Of a stretch of 64,000 nucleotides of DNA, positions 47,926 through 61,600 are shown piece after piece. Origin of the DNA: Mya arenaria (Eukaryota > Mollusca > Bivalvia > Myida > Myidae); NCBI RefSeq assembly GCF_026914265.1, contig NC_069136.1, positions 57,535,492 through 57,599,491 on the forward strand, read 5' to 3'. Both the position numbers and the translations under genes were made by a program. The stretch's first letter is position 1; every line of letters begins with the position of its first letter. The notes under the pieces are model-generated. The model did not search any database. It was not told the DNA's origin and saw only the letters and a list, made by a program, of their open reading frames with translations.

Positions 47926-48082
47926 TTTAATACGTTTTGGGGGCTTTTAATTTTTCGATTTTTCAAACCAAGTGTACGCATGTGCGTACGTGCGTATGCC
48001 TAGGCACGCAACTGCTCATCTGGCATTGGGTGTGCCAGATGGAATTTTCCAGCACGAATTAATTCACCGGAAATGACAGTAT

Positions 48083-48326
48083 GGCCTCAATTTCTCGAAA
48101 CTTCTTAAGCTTAACAGGCTTAAGTAGCTTATTTCAATTAGCCAGGATATATACTTAAATTGATTTTTGATAATTGAAAAATGGTTTATTGTGATTGTCA
48201 TAAAGATCATTCCTATCTTAAGTTTTAAAACTCTTAAAAAAATAAATATTATTGAAAAACAAACATAGTGAGATTAGCTTAATCCTATTATAAGGGACTT
48301 AAGAAGTTTCGAGAAATTTGGGCCCG
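48083..48326. mobile_element. Foldback MITE, family 4
   Basis: The ends are GGCCTCAATTTCTCGAAACT and AGTTTCGAGAAATTTGGGCC, with CTTAAG-containing arms and an AT-rich centre, about 240 bp, noncoding. A half copy lies at 45156-45300. Confidence 0.85.
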
Positions 48327-48621
48327 GTGTGCTAGAATGCTGTTTCCGGCATTTTGCTGGTAAGAATCTTATTGCACACCACGAAGTAAGGATGAAATAA
48401 AAAAAAATGTTGTTCAAATGTAGAATCATTTAATATAATACAAGTCTATTTAAATATTTACACTTGACATTACGACAGCGCACAGTATATAAAGATACAA
48501 TACTGATACTCGCTCATGTTCTCATGACAACACAGTTAAAGTATACAACATATAGTAATATATACGGTAATAAAAACCCGAGTCATTGAAATTATACACG
48601 ACCGCGTCATAAGGGTTGTGG

Positions 48622-48904
48622 CATTCGGAACTCCTCGGCCATTTTCTACGAAAACAACCTCTGATGCATATTGGCGGTTTACAATGTCAGAAATCGGTAC
48701 ACTTTAACTACACTGCAAGTAGATCGCGTAGTAATTTCAATTTAGCAATTTAACTTAATGACTTAACTCTTGGGAATCTTAATACAAGCTAAAGCACTAC
48801 ATTTCATTAATAATATCATTTAAAATTTTACGAACTACTTCTACTGATGTACCGGCATACACCCGAGGTTGTTTTCGATAAAAATGGCCGGGTAGCACCG
48901 AATA
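48622..48904 (+). mobile_element. Foldback MITE, family 1 (copy b)
   Basis: It starts ATTCGGAACTCCTCGGCCAT and ends with the inverted AAAATGGCCGGGTAGCACCGAAT. The core CTGCAAGTAGATCGCGTAGT and ACTTCTACTGATGTACCGGC is shared with copies a, c and d. An internal segment of about 40 bp is deleted relative to copy c. Confidence 0.88.
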
Positions 48905-49154
48905 GCGTTATATGTACCATGTCGTCGAGGACAAAGTTCACTAAATAGAGTGCGATAAAAGTGTTGAACAGCACGGTATTTATGTCGTGGCTGAGCTCCT
49001 CCTTCTTGTTAGCGTTCCCATATGTGAGCGCATGTATATATTCAATCAAATAAAAAATGAAATGCTTTAAATTAGCGGTCTATGGTATGCAATTAGTAAG
49101 GAGAGGCGAGTGTAATGTAAGAGCAATATTTGAATGAAGAGTCAAAAAGCTAGG

Positions 49155-49437
49155 GCTGGTATTCAATATTGGTCTTAATCGGATCTAAGAACGATGTAGC
49201 TAATCGGATAGGGTGATATAAATAACGGACCTATGCAATGAATAAAGTCAATGATAAGATTGACATAAGTTGATATCGAATACCACCCCTCGGCTGGTAT
49301 TCAATATTAGTCTTAATAGGATCTAAGAACGATGTAGCTAATCGGACAACTGGTTATAAATAACTGACCATCATTGTGAATGAAGTCAATGATGTATGCC
49401 CATAAGGTTAAATTAATTTGAATATCGAATACCACCC
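49155..49437. mobile_element. Two tandem foldback MITEs (GGTATTCAATATT type)
   Basis: Two related units (49155-49288 and 49293-49437) each start GGCTGGTATTCAATATT and end ATATCGAATACCACCC. They share CTTAATCGGATCTAAGAACG-like left parts but differ in the right halves. A more distant relative is at 54533-54690. Confidence 0.8.
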
Positions 49438-49501
49438 TATATTGAAAGGACTTCGCGAAACCTCTCTTCTTATCCGTCACCATCATACATGTATTCGATT
49501 A

Positions 49502-49516
49502 TTTATTTATTTTATT
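49502..49516 (-). terminator. Polyadenylation signals of the Pif-like gene
   Basis: On the minus strand AATAAA occurs three times in overlap (+ strand TTTATT at 49502, 49506 and 49511), about 140 bp after the stop codon at 49652-49654. Confidence 0.6.
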
Positions 49517-49651
49517 TTTTTAAATGGGGGGGGGGCATGTCAAGCGTATCATACTGCAGTGTTTGGTATACATAGACATCTGTTATAGTGGTACATAAAC
49601 ATGAGACATTTGAAGCTTTGTGTCAAAATATGATAGTACTAATATAATCCC

Positions 49652-49696
49652 TTATTCCAGTCGGAAGTCTCGCGGGATGCATGTGTAAACCTGGAT
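49652..49696 (-). CDS. Pif-like gene, terminal coding exon
   Basis: After the acceptor TTGTTTTCAG the frame, entered in phase 0 from the previous exon, reads IQVYTCIPRDFRLE and stops at TAA (49652-49654). It completes the last LamG strand (GAMVD-IQVYTCIP). Polyadenylation signals follow within 150 bp. The 5.5-kb intron before it holds most of the MITEs of this region. Confidence 0.65.
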   Translation of the reverse strand: MQVYTCIPRDFRLE

Positions 49697-52600
49697 CTGA
49701 AAACAAACAAAACATAATAATTAGAAAATAATTATTAAATAATAAGTTTCATGAATCTCGTTGTATTAAAAGAAGTCAGATGTTCAATATTAAATGACTG
49801 ATGAGTGCTAAAAGATTTACTGTGATCTACTTTCGTCTTATAAGGTAGAAAATCCATGCTTTCTGCATCTTTATTTCAAATTAAACTCGGTACCCTTTAC
49901 CTGAACCATTGTTTATGTCATTTATTCATCCTTTTTGGTATACTAAAACAGTTGTTTTAATTGTGGTAAATCTTATTTGGGAGAAAGAGTGCATCTTTAA
50001 ACGCGAAAAGTAGCAAATGGTTTTGACTTGTCAAAAACATTCACGAATATTCAGGTATACATCGCTATATTTTGCACAGTGATTTGGTGGGAATGAGCTC
50101 CTGCTTTGGTGTCATTTTTGACCTGTACAAAATTAAGTGACATTTAACCTAAAATATATTTTTTTTACTTTAGATTTATCAAAGGGGTCACTCCTACCAA
50201 TTATCTAGCATAAAATAACTATGAGTTACTGCACTTTAACAATGTATGTTTACAGAAGGCAAGTCCTTCGAAGGCACGATTAACTTATATATGGCAACAA
50301 TGACAGTTGCAAGACCCCCCTTAAAAATTCAAAAGTATATGTTATGATGAAACTCGATTTATGAGTTTCACTTATTCACTTGCTGTACGTTACTTACGAT
50401 GTTAAAGCTGTTAACTTCCAGTTTTAAAGCTGCACTCTCACAGATTGACCGTTTTAACAACTTTATTTATTTTTTGTCTTATATTGCGTATATATCTCAA
50501 AACCAGTAATATAAGACTGCTGACGAACGATTTGATCGCAGTTTTTCATATTTACGTTCGAAAATAAATGATTTATGGCTAAAAGCGTTACTTGCGTTTT
50601 ATGAAAAATGCATAAAACATCATTTTTTATCATAATTATAAAAAAAAACTGCGATCTGATTTTTTTGTCAACAGTCTTAAGTATTTTACTGGTTTCCATG
50701 CATTTTTGCAAAAAAATGGCTGGGGCCAAGATAAAAATAAATAAATAAAAAGTTGTCAAAGCGTTCAATCTGTGAGAGTGCAGCTTTAAAGTGGTTTATC
50801 TGTTATTTTTCACAGAGCCTTCACTGACAATGCAAGGACGGTGACCCACCTTTACAAATGCCGATCTTTTTATATATTTGTTGAACGTTTTTGTGTGTGT
50901 GTTTTGTCTTTTAACAGGATATTGGTAAAATGTGTGTTTTGTCTTTTAACAGGATATTGGTAAAATGTAAGTATTTAGACATAAATACGATCATTATTAA
51001 GCGCTCTCTGACGTCAAGCTTTCGCCATAAGTCTTAGGTGATAGGTGGCGCTGTTTTGAGCGCCTATTTCATTGTTAAGCGCACCGCCAGCCGTTACTGT
51101 TTATAATTAAAATTTAATTGGTATAACATTGTTTGTACGAGAGTTGATCTTTTTTTAATTTTCTTCTCTGTCATTTCGATATTTACGTTAATCTATAAAC
51201 AGTGTGATATACAGTATACCACGTGATAAATGGAACATAGCGCAGTCTACGCTGCTTACGGAGCCCCGCCTTCGGTCTTTTCCCTCAGTTTGATTGAGAG
51301 TTTAGTTTCTTAAAACACTTCGACAAACCTTTTCACAATACGGCCGTCTGACGGAGCACTGTCAAAACAATATTTTGGAAACAGCTTTGTCGAAGTGTTT
51401 GATGAAACTAATCACCTTATCAAACTTCGGTAATAAAACGGAGGCGGGGTTCTTTAAGTGGCATAGACTGCCCTTTGTTTCATTTAAAATGGTGTAGTAA
51501 AAGAAAAGTTATCATTGATTTTTAAGCAAAATATTGCCTTCTGACGAAGCATATATGACGTAATGTATCACGTGGTATACACACACTGATAAAGGACGAT
51601 ACAATCTTTCAGGGGCATAACATACATTCATAATAAGGTATGAAAACAGCAGCTAAGGTTTGACTGTTTATTAAAGCCAGCTGTATGTTTAGTACTGTCA
51701 ACATCCAATATCCCCGGCTTATGATCTATGATCGACCATTCATTAAATGAAATGCTATTCCAAATAGCATAAGATATGCAATAAACAAGATCAACATGTC
51801 AAAAACTTTGTTTGAAATCATGAAGGAAACATAAACTAGTTAACTTAATGTGTTTCTATGAACAATCAATATGTAAATAAAAAACGGAGCGACATGTCGG
51901 TTCTTTCCGACAGTTATTGGTATAGGGCGGACTTTTATTGGTGGTTTGCATTTTAATTCCGGTTTTTACTGCATGCTATGACTTAGTTACTTTTAATAAT
52001 GTATACAGTTCACCTAACGTAAATGATGTATAACAATTCCGTTACGCCGTCATATAAAAAACTACATCGGACAATTGTATACACTTTTGTTATTTATTTT
52101 ACTTTGGTTGCATGTTTTTTGATTGGTTAATAGTTATCGAATGATTATTGTTGACCAATGAAATTGCTGTTATTTGAAGACTAGCCAAGAGATAACTGTA
52201 CATATATCATTTAGCCTTATACAATAACCTAAATATTAATATCTGATATTTAAATCTGCTCTCTCACAGATATACCGTTTAGACAACTGTTTTATTTTCT
52301 GTCTTGGAAAGAGCCAATTGTTTACGTAAATATCTGCAAACCAGTGATATAAGACTGCTGATAAAAGATCAGATCTCAGATTATCATATTTTTGTTTGAA
52401 AATTAATGTTTTATGGCTAAAAGCGTTACTAACTGTTTAAGAAAAATGCATAAAACATCAATTTTTAAACTTAAATCTGCGATCTGATCTTTTTCAGCAG
52501 TCTTTTATCACTGGTTTCTAGCATTTTCGCATAAATTGGCTCGTTCCAAGACAAACAATAAAAAAGTTGTCAAAACGTTCAATGCGTGAGAGTTCAGCTT

Positions 52601-55600
52601 TCATCTATAATTTAGTTATATACCATTTAATAAGAATTTACTCCAAGTTCTTTTATATCGGCATCACATATATTCGAACATGTGTATTCAAATAATATAA
52701 TGGAAATTACAATCATCTCTAGCAATCTAAGCTAAAAATGAGGACCATGTTAGTTGGCACAGAGTTTAGACCACTCAAAATGAATACAAACGTAAACATT
52801 ATTACAATGAAAACTACCGGGACAAGCCCAGTAGTCTAAAAAATAACAATCCGAGTAAGAGGCTCTTGGCAAGGGCCAAAATGACAATCCGAGTAAGAGG
52901 CTCTTGGCAAGGGCCAAAATGACAATCCGAGTAAGAGGCTCTTGGCAAGGGCCAAAATAACAATCCGAGTAAGAGGCTCTTGGCAAGGGCCAAAATGACA
53001 ATCCGAGTAAGAGGCTCTTGGCAAGGGCCAAAATGACAATCCGAGTAAGACGCTCTTGGCAAGGGCCAAAATGACAATGAACTAGAGACAAAAATCGTAT
53101 ATACACCGCAAGCACAAATACAGAAAGACCACACAAGCATCAAAATAGCTTTAAAATGCGTTTTTATATACCAAAATAGATGAATAAATAAATAATTTGA
53201 AAGAAAGGTGCAGAAAACACGGTATTTTTACCTTATGGGACGATAGTATATTACAGTAAATATTTTAGCACTCACCAATCCTATAATGATCTTGTTATCA
53301 GTATATGATATATCCATAAATGCATTATTTAGTTAGAAGTTAAAGGTTTATCATTCAAAAATTAATGTTTCTTATACATGTGTATTGAATTTGAATAAGA
53401 GTGTCACTTTAACGATAAATGATGGGATTTTCGTCTTGAAGCGGTCAGTGTAACAGGGGTTAGGTTGAACAAGCATAATGGAGCTTAAACTAGTTTGTAT
53501 CACAGTAACCTCACACATGTCCGCTGGCACTGGATTTCCATATTTTTTTTAGAATTTACAAAACAAAAATGATTGAGTTTGAAAATCCATTACCAGTGCA
53601 CTTGTCCCATTTATCAATTGTACAATACTTAAATTACAAGCCTCATTATATGTTTTTGCTAATTTATTAGGTATCAAAGAAATGTGTTTTTGAAAACTGT
53701 TTTGCATCTTGTAAATATCGGTTAAATGTTTTATAATGAAATTATATATGCAGCGTAGCTAAATCCTTTACACGTGCATGGCTAAACATTATCAATACAG
53801 CGTATGAGGTTACAACAGGTTAATAAATCATTATAATTGTATGCAACTATTAAACTGATTAATAACATATTAACATTACATAAAGATCAGAAATCACTAT
53901 ATTTGCATAATTGTAACGTAACTGATTGATATAGGGAGACGTAGAATAATGAAAGTCAAGACCTCCGCCAATATTTTGTATAAAATGTGTGTATTTCCAT
54001 GTCTCTGACAAATAAGTATTAGAATTACAACTGTTTACAACAATGACATGTGATTTAGCAACCAGTGGCTTTAAAACTGCACTCTCACAGATTTATAGAT
54101 TTTACAAGTTTATTTTTTTTGTATTGGAATGAGCAGTTTTTTGCGTAAATATCTGAAAACCAGCGACAAAAGACTGCTGACAAAAGATCTGATCGCAGAT
54201 CTTCATGTTTAAGTTCACAATTTGATGTTTTATGCATTTTCTTAAACAGTTAGTAACACCTTAAGCCCTAAAACATTATTTTTTGAACGGAAAAATAAAA
54301 ATCTGCTCTCTGATCTTTGGTCAGCAGTCTCAAATCACTGGTTTACGCAAAAACATGCTCATTCCATGACAAAAAAATAAAACAGTTGTCCAAACGGTAA
54401 ATCTGTGAGAGTGCTGCTTTAAGTGATTCCTGCAGGTAGACTTCAGCTCACACCGATGCTTAAGCCCATAACATCAATTATTGGTGACAAAGAAGAGGTT
54501 TTAAATTGAAATTGCCATTGAGGTATTTCTTTCTGGGCCAGTATTAAATATTGATCTTATCCTTATCCTAAGACATCCCACAGTGATTCAGCCTATTGGA
54601 CAGCTAAATATACAGGCCAATCAGAACACTGAGTTTCTAATCTTAGTTTTAAGTCAATCTAAGTTGTTTATTGAATACAGCCCAAGTAGTTTCTGCTTAC
54701 GACGTATCTATTTTTTGGATTGTTCTAATGTTGAATCAATGGACCGATTGTTCAGAATTTTGTTAAAAGATAACAGCGTGATTACCAATATCGTTTTAAC
54801 TTTTGAACGAAAGATATTGGATTATGTGCTGACATATTTAAATATAATCGAGTACAGCTGAAACATTTGTCTCAAATTTTGTTAGAAATACAGCAGATAA
54901 CATGAGTACTCATTAAACTGCCAGAGCGGCTTCGATTTGAAAGTTAACAACAATGATGTTAACAACGTTGTTAACTTTAACAAAGTTTTTAACAATCGGC
55001 CCTTTGTCTGCGAAAATAATTTCATCATTGCATTTTTTCCAGGAAATAGTTATTTTCATTTCTTGAAGGTATTCCATAAAATAGTAATTCCTGTTTGTTG
55101 CAAAGCCTGTAGCGTTCAAGTACAAACTATTGAACATTAATGCAAACAACAACGAATAAAACTTAAGAATACGTACATCGACCATGGCTCCTATGTAGTT
55201 TCCGAACAACGGGCACTGACCAAGGATGAGTGGGGCGTGTCGGATTTCAATTATACCTTGAAAACAAAAACATATACTGTACATGCATACACACAGGCTT
55301 TTTGCATGTTTTTTTAGAAAAGAGTTCGTTCATAAAGGTATAATGAAACACAAATTAAAACCTCGATGATACCATAACATTTCATAAATTACGTTTACTT
55401 CGTTTGAGAGACTATAAGTATATTTCATGTGTTTCCGGTACGGATAGAAAAATCCGACCCGAGGGCACGCACGTACGCCGGTAACGAGGCTTGCCGAGTT
55501 ACCAGCACGCAGCGTGCCCGAGGGTCGGAATTTTTTTATCCAGATCGGAAAAACATGATTGATATGTTTTCTTGCATATATAATACACTATAAATTTGTG

Positions 55601-58600
55601 GAAAATTGACGTAGAAAACGTACTTTTGTACATTTCACCAAAAAGTGCGCGCGACGTTGTTTTCTGACGTCATAAAGCGCAGTAATTGTAAAGCACTATT
55701 GACGTCACATAGCTCCTCTAAAAATTGCATTTTTACGATTATTTATTTTTAATTAAAAATCTTGTATACATATATATTTGATTGCGCTTTATTGAAATGA
55801 CATAATATACTTTTCATAAACCATACAATAAAATCAATAAAAAGAGACGCGTTGTTGCGGGTGACTCATCTTAAATGGGGGGAGTAAGACGGGGTTTTCC
55901 AGCACTGGTCACATGACCGGAAGCACACGTCCGGTATGCAAGACAAAATCGTTATTTAAGACAAAAGTGCCTCTATAAGCCACGAACAACTCAGGTTAAT
56001 ATACACCCATGCTTTATGCTTCTTTAGTAAAATATATAACATTTTGCTGACTGATGACTTAAAACAAAGATAACTTTTCTTCTTCTTTACCATTTTAAAT
56101 AAAACAAATGGCAGTCTATGCCGCTTAAATAGTCCCGCCTTTCTAATATTACTGGAGTTTGATTAGGTGAGTAGTTTCCTCAGACACTTAGACAAACCTG
56201 TTTCCAAATAATGTTTTGAAAGTACTACCAGGAGGCGGTTTTGTGAAAAAAAGTGTTTAAGAATCTAAAATCATAATCAAACTCAAGCAATTAACCGAAG
56301 GCGCAATGTTTCATTTCATATTGTAAATTAATAATAAAGTTATCTTTGTTTTAAGTGTTCATTTGAAGCAAAACATTGCCTTCCGACGTAGCATTTATGA
56401 CGTAATTTATCACGTGGTATACACACACTAATAACCTCTTACATTAAACTGCGTTAAACAGTTTTGAATATTACTCTTTTCTGTTGACCATTCACATTGT
56501 ATTCATGAATTATAGGTATCACCAAGGAAAGAGCTACGCTACCTTTTGTTTTGACTGACTTGATTTCGCCGCCGATAATGCCCAGCAGATGAGGGTCCTG
56601 GCGTGACACGTATCGCCGTACGCCATTAACGATACCGATAAACTCCTGACCGTCGTAGATATATGTTACGTCATTCCACTCGTTAGGCTAAAATTGAAAT
56701 TAGCAACTCATAAACAGATGCTTCCAGGTGCCATATGACAGAAGCATCTTAAGACAATTTATGTGAAGAAGCCTTTCTGCATTACGGACCTGTAAATAAT
56801 GTTCTTACCTTCCCCCGTTATATCATCGTCGGCAACCACGGTACTTTCTTCTGTTACACTTCATACATACTGTTTGACAATTGACTGACAAAATCTCGTT
56901 TTAATGAATATGCATGAGGCGGGAGAGACAACTCTTTTTTCAATTAATTCGCATGTTACACTCAACTATTGTTAAATAACGATACATTGTCAGTAGCCTC
57001 CGTGGCCGTGTGGTCTTGACTACTGCCAACTATTATTGTACTGAGAAGGCGGAACCGGTTCAACTTCGACAAACGCCAGAAATTTTTTCAACAGTAAAGC
57101 ATTTGGTACTTTGCGGTACCAAAGAAACTGCCTCTTTATGATTACGAGATTATTTTCGTAGCCAAATTGTCCACGGTACACAACGAAGCATAGCCGACGA
57201 TGCCGTTATATTTACAGTCGAAATATATACATTTGTACTGAACGTCTAAAGCAAGTTTCAATTTTCGATTTTTCAATGAACAAAGCGTCGTTCCTTTCGT
57301 TAGACTTCAATCACTGACATCGGATTGTCAAACTCACGTTATTAATTTTTAAAAATAAAAAATATCTTATAATTTCAAACTAAAAATTACAATGCCAGAA
57401 ATGTGAAAATTTATTGAAAAAAAAACACATCTTTTTTTCCATAAATATGCAATTTGTATTGTCTATATATAGTTAGAATATTATATTATATATTATATTT
57501 ATGCAAAAATATTTATTTGTTTTATTTAAAACAAAAATCAGTTTGAAAATCCGGTGCCAGTGTCTTCAATTTAAATTGACAACATATGCACCAATCATGC
57601 CTGTAAAATAATGTTTGACCGTCTACAGCTTACGCTTGCTGAAGAGTATTCAATAGTTCTACCTCTTTCAATTATAATTCATCGTCATAAAACCTTTGAT
57701 TCAAGTGCAATTATATTAAATATTCAGTTAAATTCAAGTGCAGTTATATCAAATATTTAGGATGAATTTAAGTGCAGTTTCATTAAATATTCAGGATTTA
57801 TGGCGCTCAACCTGCCAAAACTATTTTGGTAGTAAAAAAGTCATATATTAACCCGTGTGATTAAAAAATGCCTATATCTTTACGAGTTTCCTTCAAGGTT
57901 TATTTTGTTTCGAAATGCCTCATTTTCATCACAAGGAAATAACCCCAAAAAGAAATAAGCCCCTCGAAGGAAATATATTAACAGATACAATGCAGTGAAA
58001 TAACAGCAGTAAAAATAACATGATTTTTTCACCGAAAGAAAAAATATTGCTATTCAATTACTAACATTGGATAATATTGTGTCTATATCTTAGATTAAGT
58101 GTCCTTTGGTAAATTTTTACATTGTTTTCCATTGTGCTTAATCAGTTATTAATATGGAGGTTTTTTTTTAATAATACCATTATCTCTGAGTAAATCTCGT
58201 CTAAAGTGCCTGCAGCACTTTGATTTGGCGAAATGTGTTAATAAGGTACTAAATCTGCTGTAGCATACATTCTTATTCAAGCAAATGATCATTTTTACTT
58301 TAAGTCACGAAATAAGAATCTCTATAATGTGTTTACAACTTTATAAACACTGTTTAAAGTCAGTGATTTTTTTTTAATTATTTTTCACCGCCTGTGCCTT
58401 GCCAATTGGGAAAAAAGTTGTCTTTGGGAAAAATATAAGTTTCACCCTCAATAGCTAATATAATGGCAATTTATATATGTGTTCACCTTTTTATGCGTAC
58501 ATTATGCTGTGAAAGAGCTGGTCTTGTCAAGATTGTCCTTATATTTCAAGAAATTCATTGCCTTTCTATGCATAAACTTAGTATTTTTTTCGCAAGGGGA

Positions 58601-61600
58601 AACAGCCTTTAGAAGTCAGTAAATTCCACCGAAACAAATCACTTAAAGTTACGAATACAATACTAGAGTGAATAAGTTAGGACAACATGTTTTACCTTAA
58701 TAGGACTGTCTTAACATGCCATTTGTTTCAGACCCATACTCACATTAATGACAAATCTCAATTCTTTCAGAGTGTCGTTGTCCGTTTGCAGCACCAGGAC
58801 CACCTCCTGCAGCTGACCGTCGTACAAGATGGCCACGGAGGGAGCATCTTTCCCGCAGTTGGATATCAGAGACTGCACCCGGTCCCCGCCTGGACCCGGC
58901 CTGAACTGTACCTTCAGCATGATGTGATCCCTGCAAAGGACATTTAGTATTTAGTATGTTGTGGCGTTGGGTCATCAGCCACCAGCGACTGCATTCGAAC
59001 ACGTGAACAAAAATGATATGATCAGAATTTCTTATGCGGACTGTTGACGTACCAGCGCTTCAGCTAGGCCTAAATAGCTTCGATAAGGTTAGGCTTAATT
59101 GCCTGTTGGGCTTCGACTTAAACAAACCTAGATAAATCTTTATCTTGTAAAGAGCGTTTGACAATCATTCTCACACGCACTGTAATTGCTATTGTTTATT
59201 CTTATTTTGTGGTTGTTTCTTCCATCATCTTTACCCACGTCTCGCCGTCGCATTCGGAACTCCTCGGCCATTTTTCTACGAAAACAACCTGACGGAAATA
59301 TGTCGGGACATCAGTAGAAGTAGTTAGTTAAATTTTATATAATCAAATGTAGTGTTTTAGCTTGTATTTGTAGATCTGATTTTAAATTGCCAGTAAGGTT
59401 TATTATTGCAAACGTAATTAAGAGTCCCACGAGTTAAGTCATTAAGTTAAGTTGCTAAATTGAAATTACTTCGCGATCTACTTGCAGCGTTGTTAAAGTG
59501 TATCGATTTCTGACATTGTAAAAACCGTCCATATACACCCGAGGTTGTTTCGTAGAAAATGGCCGAGGAGTTCCGAATGATTAAAACAATCAGGAGACAA
59601 TGGTTTAAAATGAACGAATTGAAAACGGAAAACTGTCGTAACAAACTCCTCTGAATAGGAATGTGCTTCTACTTATAATACTAGTGGCGATTTTATGTAA
59701 GTTGTTTTTGGTTTAATCTATACGGAGTACAATGCCACTCATTCGAAGATTAAAAACGATTTAACACCTTTATGTCAGAGGAAATGACACGCCTTGTGCT
59801 GGCTCGAACAAGGTCAATTAATATTTCAGTCCTTTCAGAGCTGAATGCAAAAGGTGAAGCACTAAAAATTCCATTGACCATACATGATTCATCGATTCAT
59901 CAAAATGGTTATCACACAGATGTTAGTTATTTGTAAGTGTGTATATTATTAATAAGAAAGAATTATCATATAATTATAATGAATATGATCATTCCCGCGT
60001 TCATAATTTATTTCGTGAATGTACTAAGTTTCGAGGTACCATTACAAAGTGGCGAGAGAATATCCTACAGCGTCTCCCTGTTTCTCACATTCATGACTTT
60101 ACTAACCAAGATCAGGGACTCGAATCTAAATGTCTCGAACAAAGTAACCGGTCTACAGCAGTTTGTGACACTGCTGTTGGCATTGTTGGTGCAGTAATCA
60201 TCACTGTGAATCACTTTTATCAATCGTTACGGAAAAGTGGTTTCATTCGTTTGCGAACAAGCAAAAACAAACATCAGTACAAATTCCATTGTGATTTTGA
60301 AAGGTACAACGAGATTTAGAAAAAAAAACACGATAACAATGTTTCATTCGGAACTACTCGGCCATTTTATCGAAAACAACCTCGGGTGTAAATGGACGGT
60401 TTACGTTTCCAGAAAACGGTACTGTTTGAGACCGCTGCAAGTAGATCGCGCAGTAATTTAATTTAGCAGTTAAACGTAATGACTTAACTCTTAAGAATCA
60501 TAATTATGTTTGCAATAAATCACTTCACTGGCAATCAATTTAGACTTCGATCAATAAATACAAGCTAAAACACTACATTTAATTAATGATATAATTCAAA
60601 AATTTACGAACTACCTCTATTGATGTACCGGTTCTTGTTCATTCTTGCTCATTTTTACTTGCGGTTATGACTCATATAAGAGAATCAAGTTACACTCGAT
60701 ACATGTTTATCGAGCGAAGAACTTGGTAAGACGTGTACATTATAAAGTCTAGAGTTTTTACCATTAGTAAAGGGAATGATGCAGATGATGCGAAACTTTA
60801 TTTAACAATTTTCAGAAAATGCCCCCAAAACCGCTTACATATACGTAAATTGGGTCAACTAAACATAACCTATTATTTACAAAACCGTGTTATCAATGAC
60901 AATAAAAGCAATGATATATCAATAATAAAATTGGTTTTCAACATATGTGCGATTTATATTCCTCAAGGAAATATATTCCAATACACATATTCCGGCTATC
61001 CGCTAAGCGCATTAATTAACATATTTTGTTCACACCAAGAAGACACGGGCTCGTTCCGTGACTTTTAATTCGTAATAAATGGAACATTGAGGTATTTACC
61101 TGAAGTCGTAGTTCTGGTACCGCCAAATGGTAAGTTTTCCGTCACCCCCGAATAACGCAATACCGGCCAAGGGGCTAGAACTATTGGTAATCTCCACATT
61201 CTCATTCCCGATAGGTAAGTTGTTTACTGACGAGTCCTCTACCATTCCGTTATTGAAATCCATATGAACCTCTAGGCAGTCATCTGTGACAGATACAATT
61301 GCTTAATTTACACTTACAATAACAATAGTCAAATTGGACATATACGTGTATAGAACGTAAACTGTTAAAAGCTCTATATCTTTCTCTATTACATCCAGAT
61401 TCACATCGGTGCCATAAAGCTCTACTACATACGCAAGTGCAAAATCTGTCTTACCGTGGTCAGTCACCCGTATGGAGCACTCACACGTCATTTCGTCAAA
61501 CGCAGTACCAATTGCGCAGCGGAGTCTGTGTTCGACTTTTCCGTCCTTGTGAAGAAAGAAATATTTGCTGCTCGGGTCAGGTCTATAACGGCATTCGTGA

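Noticed and set aside
50463..50768. 101-codon frame
   Set aside because: It lies entirely inside a family-2 foldback MITE.
52750..53143. Three overlapping minus-strand frames of 77-128 codons
   Set aside because: They exist only because the 38-bp minisatellite lacks stops in all three phases; sequence is the same repeat read in rotating frames.
54913..55284. 123-codon minus-strand frame as a gene
   Set aside because: Only its first 27 or so codons are real: they are LamG exon 55177-55256. The remainder reads through the donor into intron and a MITE.
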